Assembly (NCBI RefSeq): GCF_001748145.1
Contig: NZ_BCQA01000001.1
Coordinates: forward strand, 3,188,501 to 3,252,500
Origin: Bosea sp. BIWAKO-01
GTDB lineage: Bacteria > Pseudomonadota > Alphaproteobacteria > Rhizobiales > Beijerinckiaceae
DNA: 64,000 nucleotides
Reading direction: 5' to 3'
The notes under the pieces are model-generated. The model did no database searches. It was not told the origin of the DNA and saw only the letters and a program-made list of their open reading frames with translations. Both the position numbers and the translations under genes were made by a program. Below are positions 25,121 to 34,057 of this stretch, piece after piece (within the stretch, counting starts at the first letter, position 1; the number at the start of each line of letters is the position of its first letter).

Positions 25121-26851
25121 ATGCCTATTCGCAAGACGTCGCTCCGGTTGAGGCTTGTGATCGGCTTTCTGCTGGTCAGCGTCCCGGCGATGCTGACCTC
25201 CGCCTATGTCGCGGCGCGGCTGATCTCCTCCGCCTTTGAGGCGAATGTCGAGCAATGGCTCGGCGAGACCTCGCGCTTCTTCATGCTCGAGGTGACCGAG
25301 GCGACACAGGAGGCGCAGCGCGTCGCCAGCGTCATCGGTCATCGCCTGGAGACCTCGGTCCACGGCGATCTTCGCCGCCCCAAGGCCATTGAGCGGGAGT
25401 TCGCGCTGCTCAGCTCGGTCGGTTATGACCTGATCGCGATCTACGACGATCGGCGCGAAATGCTGTTCACGTCGCGCGACTTCACGTCGTCGGCGGTCCT
25501 GCCCACCGAAACGAGCCAGGGCATCTTCAAGATCACGACCGGGGATGAAAAACAGCTCATGGCCGGCGCCGTACAGAGCGTTCAGGTCAATGACAAGCCG
25601 GCTTACGTTCTTGTCGGCACCTGGCTCGACGATTCCTATCTCGGCAGCATCAAAGTCGTGACCTCGCTGGATGTCCGGCTCTTCGCCGAGACCGGCGCCG
25701 GTCTGGAATCCGTCATGCTGACCCATCCGGACGATACGCGCACGGTACCCGATGCTATCCGTGAGCGCCTGGCGAAGGGCGAGGATACGATCTTCGACCG
25801 CGAGGCCGATGGCGGCGCCTATCGTGCGGTCTACACGGCCTTCCGCGGTATCGACGGCAAGCTGGCGGCTGTCGCATTCATCGGGCTGCCAAGCGGTGCA
25901 GACTTCTTCGAGCAGCTCGGACCATCCCAGCTCTTCATCGGCATCTTCCTGCTCGGCAGCCTCATCTCGATCATCGTCGGCGCTGCGATGTCGGGCATCC
26001 TGGTCAAGCCGCTGCGTGCATTGACGCGCGGCGTCCGGGCGATTGCGGCCGGCGATTTCAAGCAGCGGGTTCCTGAAACCGGCGGGCGCGAGATTGCGCA
26101 GCTCGCCGCGGGGTTCAACGGTATGGCGGAGCAGCTCGGCAAGCTGCATGCTCTGGAGACCGAACTCCGGCGCCGCGACAGGTTGTCGGCCCTTGGGCAA
26201 GCGGCGATGGTGATTGCCCATGAAGTCCGCAATCCGCTCGGAATCATCAAGACCTCGACCGAGGTGGTGCGCAATCGCGCCAAGCTCGGGGTCGCCGAGG
26301 ACCGCATGCTTGGCTATGTGATCGAGGAGGTGCGCCGGATCGAGACGCTGGTGCGGGACTTTCTCGACTTCGCCCAGCCCAAGGCGCCGAGCAAGACGGT
26401 CTTTCCATTCCGCGCGGTGATCGATCGGGTCGCCTCGATCGCCATGCCGGAGCTTGACCGTCATGGCATCGTCCTCGACATCAAGGATCATAGCGGGGGC
26501 GGGGTGATCTCGGGCGACCCGGACCAGCTCCATCAGGCGGGCCTGAATCTCGTCTTGAACGCGATCGATGCGATGCCCGCTGGCGGAATGATCACGGCGG
26601 AGCTCACATCGGCCAATGGCGAGATTTCGCTGACGATCAGCGATCAGGGGGGTGGCGTGGCTGACGAGATCAGGGGCGAGATCTTCAATCCCTTCTTCAC
26701 CACGAAGACGAAGGGCACCGGGCTTGGTCTCGCAAAGGTGCAATCCGTCGCTGCTGCGCATGGGGGCCGCGCCCATTATGCGAGCCCGCCGGGGCAGGGC
26801 GCCTCGTTCACGATTACATTGCCTCTGCTGGAGCGGGGAGCACCCGGATGA
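25121..26851 (+). CDS. Membrane sensor histidine kinase (NtrB/AtoS type)
   Basis: 576 residues from ATG 25121. Helix 1 (about 11-34) and helix 2 (about 269-292) bound a periplasmic sensing region of roughly 235 residues. A HAMP linker follows (VKPLRALTRGVRAIAAGDFK), then HisKA with His367 in AMVIAHEVRNPLG, the N box NLVLNAIDAMPAGG, DQGGGV, and NPFFTTKTKGTGLGLA. The sequence around the histidine is of the type that pairs with NtrC-family regulators. It overlaps the next gene by ATGA. The sensed signal is presumably an envelope or periplasmic state or the operon's own substrate. Confidence 0.92.
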   Translation: MPIRKTSLRLRLVIGFLLVSVPAMLTSAYVAARLISSAFEANVEQWLGETSRFFMLEVTEATQEAQRVASVIGHRLETSVHGDLRRPKAIEREFALLSSVGYDLIAIYDDRREMLFTSRDFTSSAVLPTETSQGIFKITTGDEKQLMAGAVQSVQVNDKPAYVLVGTWLDDSYLGSIKVVTSLDVRLFAETGAGLESVMLTHPDDTRTVPDAIRERLAKGEDTIFDREADGGAYRAVYTAFRGIDGKLAAVAFIGLPSGADFFEQLGPSQLFIGIFLLGSLISIIVGAAMSGILVKPLRALTRGVRAIAAGDFKQRVPETGGREIAQLAAGFNGMAEQLGKLHALETELRRRDRLSALGQAAMVIAHEVRNPLGIIKTSTEVVRNRAKLGVAEDRMLGYVIEEVRRIETLVRDFLDFAQPKAPSKTVFPFRAVIDRVASIAMPELDRHGIVLDIKDHSGGGVISGDPDQLHQAGLNLVLNAIDAMPAGGMITAELTSANGEISLTISDQGGGVADEIRGEIFNPFFTTKTKGTGLGLAKVQSVAAAHGGRAHYASPPGQGASFTITLPLLERGAPG

Positions 26852-28227
26852 CCCACAGCATCCTGGTCGTCGATGACGAAGCCCGACTGGCCGATGTTCT
26901 GGCGGCAGCGCTGGATGATCTCGGCTATCGCGCGACCGCCGTCGAAAACGCCCGCGAGGCGCTTTCGAGTCTGGAGCAGGAACGGTTCGACCTGGTGCTG
27001 ACCGATCTGCGCCTGCCGGGGATGGATGGGCGCGCCCTGCTACAGGAGGTGCGCAAGCGCTGGCCGGATGTTCCGGTCGTGGTCATCACCGCCTTCGCCA
27101 CGGTTCGCGACGCTGTCGAACTCGTGAAGGAGGGCGCCTTCGACTACATCGCCAAACCGTTCGAGATGGAGGATGTCGCGGCCGTCATTCGTCGCGCATT
27201 GCGGCTTGCCGAAGTGGTGCGTGACAATGAGCGGCTGCGGGGCGAACTCGAGGGCCGTTACAGCTTCGAAAATCTGATCGGAACGAGCCCGCCCTTCAGA
27301 AGAGTGATCGAGCAGGTCACCGAGGTCTGTGAGACGCGCGCCACGGTCATGCTCAACGGAGAGAGCGGCACCGGCAAGGAGGTCGTCGCACGCGCGATCC
27401 ATTTCAACAGTCCGCGCCGGAACAAGCCCTTTGTCGCGATCAATTGCGCTGCCATCCCGGAGACATTGCTCGAAAGCGAGCTCTTCGGTCATGTGAAAGG
27501 TGCTTTCACCGGAGCGCTGGCCAACCGCGTCGGCCGCTTCGCAGCCGCCGATGGCGGAACGCTCTTCCTCGACGAGATCGGCGATATGCCGATCGCCGTT
27601 CAGGCGAAGCTGCTGCGTGCGGTTCAGGAGCGCAGCTTCGAGCCTGTCGGCGGCACCCGCAGCCAGACGGTGGATGTCCGGCTGATCGCGGCAACCCATA
27701 GGGACATGCGCCAGGCGGTTGCGGCCGGCGAGTTCCGGGAAGACCTGTTCTATCGGCTCAACGTCTTCCCGATCCAGTTGCCCGCCCTGCGTGAACGCCG
27801 CGAAGACATCCCGATCCTCGCCGCGTATTTTCTCGCGACGCTGGCCGAGGCCATGGGCAAACGCGTGACCGGCTTTACACCGGCTGCTCTCTCGGCGATG
27901 GACGGCCATGACTGGCCCGGCAATATCCGTGAGCTGCATAACTGCGTCGAGCGCGCGGTGATCGTCGCGAAGTCGCCGACCATCGACGTCCCGGATCTGC
28001 CTCGCGACTTGTTTGAAGGCGGCGCCCGGCGCGCCGAGCGCGATCGCCTCCCGAACGATCTCGATGCCGAACTCGAGCGGCTCGAGCGCGGCTTCATCAT
28101 CGAGGCGCTGCGGCGTACGGACGGCGTCCAGGTCCAGGCTGCGCGGCTCCTGGGCATTGCCGAGCGGAGCCTGTGGCACCGCATTAAGAAACTGGACGTG
28201 AAACTCGGCAGAAAGATCGTCGAGTGA
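26848..28227 (+). CDS. NtrC-family sigma-54-dependent response regulator (AtoC/ZraR type)
   Basis: 459 residues. Receiver domain 1-120 with phospho-acceptor Asp53 (LVLTDLRLPGMDG). AAA+ domain with Walker A GESGTGKE (171-178), the sigma-54 contact loop GAFTGA (218-223), Walker B GGTLFLDEIGDM and the arginine-finger region. The C-terminal Fis-type helix-turn-helix is QVQAARLLGIAERSLWHRIK. All residues needed for open-complex formation are present. It ends the operon that starts with a consensus sigma-54 promoter, so it most likely activates its own operon. Confidence 0.94.
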   Translation: MTHSILVVDDEARLADVLAAALDDLGYRATAVENAREALSSLEQERFDLVLTDLRLPGMDGRALLQEVRKRWPDVPVVVITAFATVRDAVELVKEGAFDYIAKPFEMEDVAAVIRRALRLAEVVRDNERLRGELEGRYSFENLIGTSPPFRRVIEQVTEVCETRATVMLNGESGTGKEVVARAIHFNSPRRNKPFVAINCAAIPETLLESELFGHVKGAFTGALANRVGRFAAADGGTLFLDEIGDMPIAVQAKLLRAVQERSFEPVGGTRSQTVDVRLIAATHRDMRQAVAAGEFREDLFYRLNVFPIQLPALRERREDIPILAAYFLATLAEAMGKRVTGFTPAALSAMDGHDWPGNIRELHNCVERAVIVAKSPTIDVPDLPRDLFEGGARRAERDRLPNDLDAELERLERGFIIEALRRTDGVQVQAARLLGIAERSLWHRIKKLDVKLGRKIVE

Positions 28228-28305
28228 CGCTGGGTTCGATCTTTACCGGTTTGCGACAGAGTTCGGATATGGCAAGCGAGTGGGTGACCTGCAGGAGCGA
28301 CGATT

Positions 28306-29130
28306 GTGCCCGCCTACCGTAAGCTTGCCGTCGCCGGTCTGTGCCTGGCTGCAGGATCCCAGGTTGCTCTCGCGGCCGATCCGGCTCCGACGCTGCTCAA
28401 CCCCGCTCCGGCCTCCGGCTGGATCGTGACGCTCGGCGGCTCGGGGCAGTACGGTCCCAAATATGACGGCGCAAAGTCCTACGGATTGTCGGGTACGCCG
28501 TCGCTGAGCTGGCGGCGGGTTGGCGAACCGGAAGGGTTCAGCGCACCTGACGAGGGCTTGGACTTCGCCCTGTTCGAGACGAGCCGCTTCAGCATCGGCG
28601 TCGTCGGCGACCTGAAGTCGGGTCGCTATTCCGGCTCGGATCGAAAACTGTTCGGCATGCGCGATGTACCCTGGACGATCGAGGCTGGCGCCTTCGCCGA
28701 GTTCTGGCCGATCGAGGATCGGCTACGGACCCGGATCGAGGTGCGGCAGGGCTTCCATGGCCATCATGGCATCGTCGCCGACATCTTCGTCGACTGGGTT
28801 CAGCCGATCGGCCGCTTCACGCTCTCGGGCGGTCCGCGCCTCTCCTTTGGCAACCAGGCCTATATGCGCAGGAACTTCGGTGTGACGCCGGAGGAATCGC
28901 TCGCGAACGGCATCCTCGCCGCCTACAGCCCTTCGGGAGGCGTCAAGTCGGCGGGCCTCGCGGCGGCACTCGAATATGCATGGTCGGAGGTTTGGAAGAC
29001 CACGGCCTATGCCCGCTATGACCGCCTGCTCCAGGAGGCGGCGCGCTCACCGATCGTCCGCACCATCGGCCAGCGCGACCAATTCTCGTTCGGATTGAGC
29101 ACGACCTATTCCTTCAAGATTGGCGGCTAG
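28306..29130 (+). CDS. MipA/OmpV-family outer-membrane protein
   Basis: 274 residues from GTG 28306, preceded by AGGAG. Signal peptide (VPAYRKLAVAGLCLAAGSQV, cleavage near ALA). The MipA/OmpV order is recognisable: TLGGSGQYGPKYDGAKSY, TPSLSWRR, DVPWTIEAGAFAEFWP, GFHGHHGIVADIFVDW, SFGNQAYMRRNFGV and a terminal FSFGLSTTYSF beta strand. The family forms small outer-membrane barrels; E. coli MipA is a scaffold near peptidoglycan enzymes. It begins 78 bases after the sigma-54 activator and may be read from the same promoter, adding an outer-membrane component to the module. Confidence 0.85.
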   Translation: MPAYRKLAVAGLCLAAGSQVALAADPAPTLLNPAPASGWIVTLGGSGQYGPKYDGAKSYGLSGTPSLSWRRVGEPEGFSAPDEGLDFALFETSRFSIGVVGDLKSGRYSGSDRKLFGMRDVPWTIEAGAFAEFWPIEDRLRTRIEVRQGFHGHHGIVADIFVDWVQPIGRFTLSGGPRLSFGNQAYMRRNFGVTPEESLANGILAAYSPSGGVKSAGLAAALEYAWSEVWKTTAYARYDRLLQEAARSPIVRTIGQRDQFSFGLSTTYSFKIGG

Positions 29131-29351
29131 CGCCAATCCTCAGGCACGGAATCAAGTGAAGGGGCTGTTCGAACCGGGCCAGAAGCGGCCGGAACGGCAC
29201 CTCGATCCGGCTCGCCCGCGGCCGCGGATTTATCAGCTTTTCAGGCCCTCACACTCGTCCTCGGGCGTGCCTCGCCTCCGGCTGGAGACGAAGTCAGCAG
29301 CCGAGCGCGCGGCCGTCATGATGAGCTGACGCCGCGACGACAGCCTCAGCC

Positions 29352-29783
29352 TTATATTGCATAAGCCGGGCTCGCCGGGATCGGGAAGACCCGATCATAG
29401 GCCAGGTTGAAGCTGAAGGCGTAGACGACGTAGAAGACGACGATCGCGATATCCATCACGAAGGCCTGCATCAAGGTAATGCCGAGATACCAGGCGATCG
29501 GCGGCAGCAGGATCATCAGAAGTCCGCCCTCGAACAACGCGACATGGAGGATGCGCGTGCCGATTCCCTTATGGGTATGGCCGACCATACGCTGCATCGC
29601 GTGGTCAAAGCCGAGGTTGAAGAAGAAGTTCCAGATCGTCGCAACGGTTGCGCTGCCGACGCCGATGACGCCCATATGCCCCGCCGGCAGCCCGAACAGA
29701 TAGGCTCCCGCCGGAATGACAATGGCTAATCCGACCGCCTCGAACATGAGTGCGTGGCGGATTCGGTCTCGAACGGAGCGCAT
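29352..29783 (-). CDS. PACE-family efflux protein (AceI-like, two BTP domains)
   Basis: 143 residues, four membrane helices. It shows two tandem bacterial-transmembrane-pair domains: MRSVRDRIRHALMFEAVGLA with the functional membrane Glu15, then THKGIGTRILHVALFEGGLL. WNFFFNLGFDHAMQR and FYVVYAFSFNLAYDRVFP are the paired second-helix signatures. Family members pump biocides such as chlorhexidine and, naturally, short diamines out of the cell using the proton gradient. The divergent LysR gene at 29875 resembles the aceI/aceR layout, implying effector-induced expression. Confidence 0.92.
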   Translation of the reverse strand: MRSVRDRIRHALMFEAVGLAIVIPAGAYLFGLPAGHMGVIGVGSATVATIWNFFFNLGFDHAMQRMVGHTHKGIGTRILHVALFEGGLLMILLPPIAWYLGITLMQAFVMDIAIVVFYVVYAFSFNLAYDRVFPIPASPAYAI

Positions 29784-29856
29784 GTGCTAAGGGGCCTTCA
29801 ATATGATTGATGGCCGCGTTCTCTATCTGTCATTTCGATTGCATCAAGTTGGATCG

Positions 29857-29873
29857 TATCTGATAATCAGATA
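29857..29873. promoter_or_regulatory. 17-bp perfect palindrome before the LysR start
   Basis: TATCTGATAATCAGATA is a perfect palindrome around a central A and fits the T-N11-A form of LysR sites. It ends one base before the LysR ATG (29875) in the divergent PACE/LysR region. It probably serves autoregulation and control of the efflux gene; it also covers the position where a ribosome site would lie. Confidence 0.6.
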
Positions 29874-29874
29874 G

Positions 29875-30801
29875 ATGACGGTTTCACTGGACCAACTTCG
29901 GGCCTTCGTCGCGGCAGCGGAGCATGGCTCGTTCTCCGGGGCTGCACGTGCGCTTCGCAAGGCGCAATCAGCCGTGAGCACGCAGGTCTCGAATCTCGAG
30001 GAAGATCTGGGCGTCGCTCTGTTCAGCAGGGCCGGGCGCAATCCTGTACTTACTCCAGCCGGCGAACGGCTGCTGCGCGAGGCCAAGGTCGTGCTCGATC
30101 GCAGCGAACACCTCATCGGCGTCGCGCGCAGCTTCGAGGCCCATGTCGAGAAGCGGCTTGTCATCGCGATCGACGAACTCTACCCGGAGCACGCTCTGGG
30201 GGCACTTTTCGCCGATTTCGCGCGGCATTTCCCTCATGTTGAGCTCGAAATCCTGTTTCCTTTGATGGAGGATGTGAGCCGGCTGGTCCTCGCAGGGAAA
30301 GCCGATATGGGCGTGATGTGGCGCCAGGAGGTCTTGCCGACGGAGCTTGGCTTCCAGACGATCGGATGGGTTCCGCTCAAGCTGGTTTGCGGCAAGGACC
30401 ACCCGCTTGCCAAGGCCCGCGTCGATTGGGAAGAGCTGAAGCGCTACAGGCAGATTCTCGTTGCCGCCAGAAGCGACGGGCCGGAGAAGCGGCGCCTGCG
30501 CGTTGCTGCCGAGGTCTGGTGGGTGGAAAGCCACTGGGTCATTCTGGAAATGGTGAAGCACGGTATTGGCTGGGCCTTCGTGTCCGACCATGTCATCGCG
30601 AATTCGCCGGCCGCCCCCGGTCTGATCACGCCGGACCTTCAATTCGACGACGCGGATTGGCCGATCGCGCTCGAGATGATCTGGCACAAGCAGCGGCCAT
30701 GCGGCCCGGCAGCCAAATGGCTCCGCGAGCGCTTCGCCGCTACCCGGATCGACACCATCTCGTCCTGGAGGTCGCCACTGCCGGAAGGAAACCGGACATA
30801 G
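29875..30801 (+). CDS. LysR-family regulator, probable control of the PACE efflux gene
   Basis: 308 residues. N-terminal winged helix: LDQLRAFVAAAEHGSFSGAA, KAQSAVSTQVSNLEEDLGV. Periplasmic-binding-protein-like effector domain from about residue 90 (RLVIAIDELYPEH, ADMGVMWRQEV, VPLKLVCGKDHPLA). It is divergent from the PACE gene with a strong palindrome at its start. Ends 24 bases before the convergent AraC gene. The effector is likely a substrate of the pump, such as an amine or biguanide. Confidence 0.88.
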   Translation: MTVSLDQLRAFVAAAEHGSFSGAARALRKAQSAVSTQVSNLEEDLGVALFSRAGRNPVLTPAGERLLREAKVVLDRSEHLIGVARSFEAHVEKRLVIAIDELYPEHALGALFADFARHFPHVELEILFPLMEDVSRLVLAGKADMGVMWRQEVLPTELGFQTIGWVPLKLVCGKDHPLAKARVDWEELKRYRQILVAARSDGPEKRRLRVAAEVWWVESHWVILEMVKHGIGWAFVSDHVIANSPAAPGLITPDLQFDDADWPIALEMIWHKQRPCGPAAKWLRERFAATRIDTISSWRSPLPEGNRT

Positions 30802-30825
30802 CGGCCCTGGCGAGCCGGCGCGGGC

Positions 30826-31647
30826 CTAGCGGGTCATCGAGGCCTTCATGTAGCTGCGTGGCGAGGTCCCAAGCAGGCGGCGGAACATCGTGGTGAAGGC
30901 GGCGACATTCTCGTAGCCCGCCAGCATGGCGATCTGCGTCACCGGGGTGCCTTCCGCGAGTTTCGGGAGACAGGCGAACAGGCTGGCCTGTTGCCGCCAG
31001 GTCGCGAAGCTGACGCCCGTCTCCCTGAGAAAGAAGCGTGTGAAGGTTCGGCGGCTCATCGCAAGCGCTTCCGCCCAGGTGTCGAGCCGGGCATTCGCTG
31101 ACGGCGCCGCCATATAGGCCCGGCATAGCGCCGCGAGTCTCCTGTCGGGAGGGAATGGAAGGCCGAGAGGACGGGATTTGAGGGAGGCGATCTCTTCCAT
31201 CAGGAGCTGAAGGCTCAATGTGAGCTTGCGGCTTCCAGCGGGTGCCTCGCGCAGGCGGATCGCTTCGATGATGAGGCTGCGCGCAAGATCCGTCACTTCG
31301 AGCACCACCGGCTGGGGATCGGCCAGGATGCCCTCCCGGGGGAGAAGATAGACCGATCTCATGCTGACATCGCTCAGCATTTCCACGGAATGCTCGAGAT
31401 GGTGGGGGATCAGCAGCGCGTGGCCTGGCGGAATCATCCAGCGGCCGCGCTCGGTCGCGACTGCCACGACGCCCGAGAAGACGCAGAGCAACTGGATGCG
31501 CTGGTGGCTATGGAGAGGGATGGTGTAGCCCGCCGGATCCTCGTTGCTGTGCACCGGGATGTCGGCCTCGGCATAGGCAATCCATCCGAGGTTACGGCGG
31601 TGAGCCTCGTCGCGCGCCTCGAGCAGATGCTGCGGCAGTTTTCTCAT
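30826..31647 (-). CDS. AraC-family regulator with cupin sensor (NimR-like)
   Basis: 273 residues. N-terminal cupin: IPLHSHQRIQLLCVFSGVV, WMIPPGHALLIPHHLEHSV. C-terminal double helix-turn-helix: LDTWAEALAMSRRTFTRFFL and VTQIAMLAGYENVAAFTTMF, ending RRLLGTSPRSY. This layout matches NimR/YeaM-type regulators, which sit beside and control an MFS exporter. The MFS gene at 31767 diverges from it across about 120 bases. Confidence 0.88.
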   Translation of the reverse strand: MRKLPQHLLEARDEAHRRNLGWIAYAEADIPVHSNEDPAGYTIPLHSHQRIQLLCVFSGVVAVATERGRWMIPPGHALLIPHHLEHSVEMLSDVSMRSVYLLPREGILADPQPVVLEVTDLARSLIIEAIRLREAPAGSRKLTLSLQLLMEEIASLKSRPLGLPFPPDRRLAALCRAYMAAPSANARLDTWAEALAMSRRTFTRFFLRETGVSFATWRQQASLFACLPKLAEGTPVTQIAMLAGYENVAAFTTMFRRLLGTSPRSYMKASMTR

Positions 31648-31766
31648 CTTTGGCCCAAACGCAAAAGAATTCGACCGAAATACGAATGCAGGTCAAGGAG
31701 GCGCTCTGTAAAGAGGCATGGCGGCGATCAGCCGGTGTTTGCGGCCCGCGCTGGAGACGAATTGAG

Positions 31767-32972
31767 ATGGTTGCAGCGTTCCCCGGGACCCGGTCCCGTT
31801 TCGAGAAGACGACGACATCGATCCTGCTGGCGGTGAGCTTCTGCCACCTGCTCAACGATGTGATGCAATCGCTTCTTGCCTCGCTCTACCCGCTGTTCAA
31901 GGCAAATTACGCTCTCGATTTCGTCCAGATCGGCCTGTTGACCATGACCTTCCAGGTCACGGCCTCGCTGCTGCAGCCGGTCGTCGGGATGGTGACCGAC
32001 CGCTGGCCGATGCCCTATTCGCTGCCGGCCGGGATGGCCTGCACCTGCGCTGGACTGATCCTGCTGGGCAATGCGCATAGCTTTGCGATGCTGCTCGTGG
32101 CGGCGAGCCTGATCGGCTTCGGTTCCGCAATCTTCCACCCGGAAGCGTCTCGGGTGGCTCGCCTGGCCTCCGGCGGCCGCCACGGTCTGGCGCAATCGCT
32201 TTTCCAGGTTGGCGGCAATATGGGCTCGGCCATCGGACCGCTGCTCGCGGCCTTCGTGGTGCTGCCGTTCGGCCAGGGCAGCGTGGCGTGGTTCTCGGCC
32301 ATCGCGATGCTGGGCATGATCGTGCTCGGCTGGGTCGGGGCCTGGTATGCCGGCCATCGCCGCCAGAATGCCAGCCGTCCTGCCGTCAGCCGTGCACTGC
32401 CGCTGCCGCAGGGGCGCGTTGCCCTGGCGTTTCTCATCCTCGTGCTGCTGACCGCGACCAAGAACGTCTACATGGCCAGTATCTCGAGCTATTTCACCTT
32501 TTACGTGATCGACCAGTTCCAGCTCGGCATGCGGGACGCGCAGCTGATGCTGTTCCTCTTCCTGGCGGCGGCGGCTGCTGGGACCTTTCTGGGCGGGCCG
32601 ATCGGAGACCGGTTCGGAGCGCGTTTCGTGATCTGGTTCTCGATCCTGGGTGTGATCCCGTTCGCGCTGCTCCTGCCTTATGCGAACCTGTTCTGGACGG
32701 GCGTGCTGAGCGTCGTGATCGGCTTGATCTTCGCCTCGGCATTCTCTGCGATTGTCGTCTTCGCGCAGGAACTCGTGCCGGGCCGTGTCGGCCTGATCGC
32801 GGGCGTGTTCTTCGGCTTTGCCTTTGGCGCGGGCGGACTTGGAGCGGCCCTGCTCGGCAACTTCGCCGATACGCACGGTATCGCCTTCGTCTACCGCGTC
32901 TGCTCCTACCTGCCGCTGCTGGGGCTGCTTACGATCCTGCTGCCTCGCCTGCCGCAAAGGGGCGAGAGCTAG
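31767..32972 (+). CDS. MFS exporter, Fsr (fosmidomycin resistance)-like
   Basis: 401 residues from ATG 31767, with GGAGA upstream; an earlier ATG at 31650 would overlap the divergent promoter. About 12 membrane helices. SFCHLLNDVMQSLLASLYPL and IGLLTMTFQVTASLLQPVVG are typical of the Fsr branch, followed by FGSAIFHPEASRVARLASGG, FQVGGNMGSAIGPL and GGPIGDRFG. Fsr-like proteins export small drugs and metabolites. The divergent NimR-like AraC gene suggests induction by the exported compound. Confidence 0.87.
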   Translation: MVAAFPGTRSRFEKTTTSILLAVSFCHLLNDVMQSLLASLYPLFKANYALDFVQIGLLTMTFQVTASLLQPVVGMVTDRWPMPYSLPAGMACTCAGLILLGNAHSFAMLLVAASLIGFGSAIFHPEASRVARLASGGRHGLAQSLFQVGGNMGSAIGPLLAAFVVLPFGQGSVAWFSAIAMLGMIVLGWVGAWYAGHRRQNASRPAVSRALPLPQGRVALAFLILVLLTATKNVYMASISSYFTFYVIDQFQLGMRDAQLMLFLFLAAAAAGTFLGGPIGDRFGARFVIWFSILGVIPFALLLPYANLFWTGVLSVVIGLIFASAFSAIVVFAQELVPGRVGLIAGVFFGFAFGAGGLGAALLGNFADTHGIAFVYRVCSYLPLLGLLTILLPRLPQRGES

Positions 32973-33005
32973 GCCCCGGAATCGCTCAAGCCTGATGAGT
33001 ACGCT

Positions 33006-33040
33006 TGCGTCACGGCCTGCCGCTGGCGGGCCGTGACGCA
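33006..33040. terminator. Hairpin between convergent genes, probable terminator
   Basis: TGCGTCACGGCC (33006-33017) pairs perfectly with GGCCGTGACGCA (33029-33040). It sits between the plus-strand MFS gene (end 32972) and the minus-strand TctC gene (end 33071). No long T run follows. Confidence 0.65.
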
Positions 33041-33070
33041 GGTCCTTGTATGGAATGGCCTATCCCGAGC

Positions 33071-34057
33071 CTAGTTTACCGCGATCTGGGCCTGCTTGAT
33101 GATGCCGGCCCAGCGCTTCGACTCCGCTTCCATCATCGCAGCGAACTCGGCCGGTGTATTGCCGATCGGCTCGGCGCCTTCGTTCTTCAGCCGTTCGCGG
33201 ATCGTCGCGTCGTTGATGGCTTCGATGGTGGCAGTGCGGAGCTTTGCAGCGACATCCTTCGGCGTACCCTTCGGCACGACGAAGCCGTACCAGGCTGTCG
33301 CCTCGTAAGTGGCCCAGCCGCTTTCGGCGACCGAGGGCACCTCGGGGAAGAGCTTGGCCCGCTCCTTGCCCGTCACCGCCAGCGCGCGCACCTTGCTGCC
33401 TTCGATCAGTCCGAGAACCGACGGCACCGTGGTGATCATGAAGTCGGACTGGCCGGCGAGCAGGTCGGTCAGGGCCGGGCCCGCGCCGCGATAGGGCACG
33501 TGCACGGCAGTGAACTGCGCCATCTGCGCCAGCAGAACGGTTGCCAGGTGGCTGGCCGAACCATTGCCGGCAGACCCGTAGGTCAGTTTGCCCGGATTCT
33601 TCTCGCCGAAGCTGATCAGGTCCTTGATCGTCTTGTGGGGCGAATTCTGCGCCACGACGACGACCAGCGGGGCCGCGGATATCAGCGTGATCGGGTCGAA
33701 GGCCGTCAGCGGATCGACCTTGACGTTCTTGAACAGGTGCGGATTGACCACCATCGGGCCCTGATTGGCCATCAGCACGGTGTAGCCATCCGCCGGGGAG
33801 GTGGCGGCCTGTGCGGTGATCAGGTTGCCACCGGCCGATCCGTTATTCTCTACGACCAGCGACTGGCCGAGCTTTTCCCCAACGCCCTGGGCGACCAGAC
33901 GCGCGATCGCGTCCGTTCCGCCGCCGGCCGCGTAAGGCACCAGCAGGCGCATCGGCCGCTCGGGAAATGCCGCCTGAGCGAATGCCAGCTCAGGCAGACA
34001 GGCGCTGGCGGCTGCAGTCGTCAGCAGGCTGCAGAAGTGGCGACGCGTCGGTGTCAT
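33071..34057 (-). CDS. TctC/Bug-family periplasmic solute-binding protein
   Basis: 328 residues from ATG 34057, which opens a twin-arginine-like signal (MTPTRRHFCSLLTTAAASAC, cleavage near AFA). Family blocks: FPERPMRLLVPYAAGGGTDA, VENNGSAGGNLITAQAATSP, TYGSAGNGSASHLATVLL, VPYRGAGPALTDLLAGQSDF and LAVTGKERAKLFPEVPSVAE. Bug proteins bind carboxylates for tripartite tricarboxylate transporters or sensing; no TctAB genes are present here. Its start lies 68 bases inside the PrpF-like gene, so the two are probably translated from one message. Confidence 0.92.
   Translation of the reverse strand: MTPTRRHFCSLLTTAAASACLPELAFAQAAFPERPMRLLVPYAAGGGTDAIARLVAQGVGEKLGQSLVVENNGSAGGNLITAQAATSPADGYTVLMANQGPMVVNPHLFKNVKVDPLTAFDPITLISAAPLVVVVAQNSPHKTIKDLISFGEKNPGKLTYGSAGNGSASHLATVLLAQMAQFTAVHVPYRGAGPALTDLLAGQSDFMITTVPSVLGLIEGSKVRALAVTGKERAKLFPEVPSVAESGWATYEATAWYGFVVPKGTPKDVAAKLRTATIEAINDATIRERLKNEGAEPIGNTPAEFAAMMEAESKRWAGIIKQAQIAVN

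Noticed and set aside
28228..28305. Second sigma-54 promoter before the MipA/OmpV gene
   Set aside because: TGGCAA occurs, but no TTGC or GC lies at the correct spacing.
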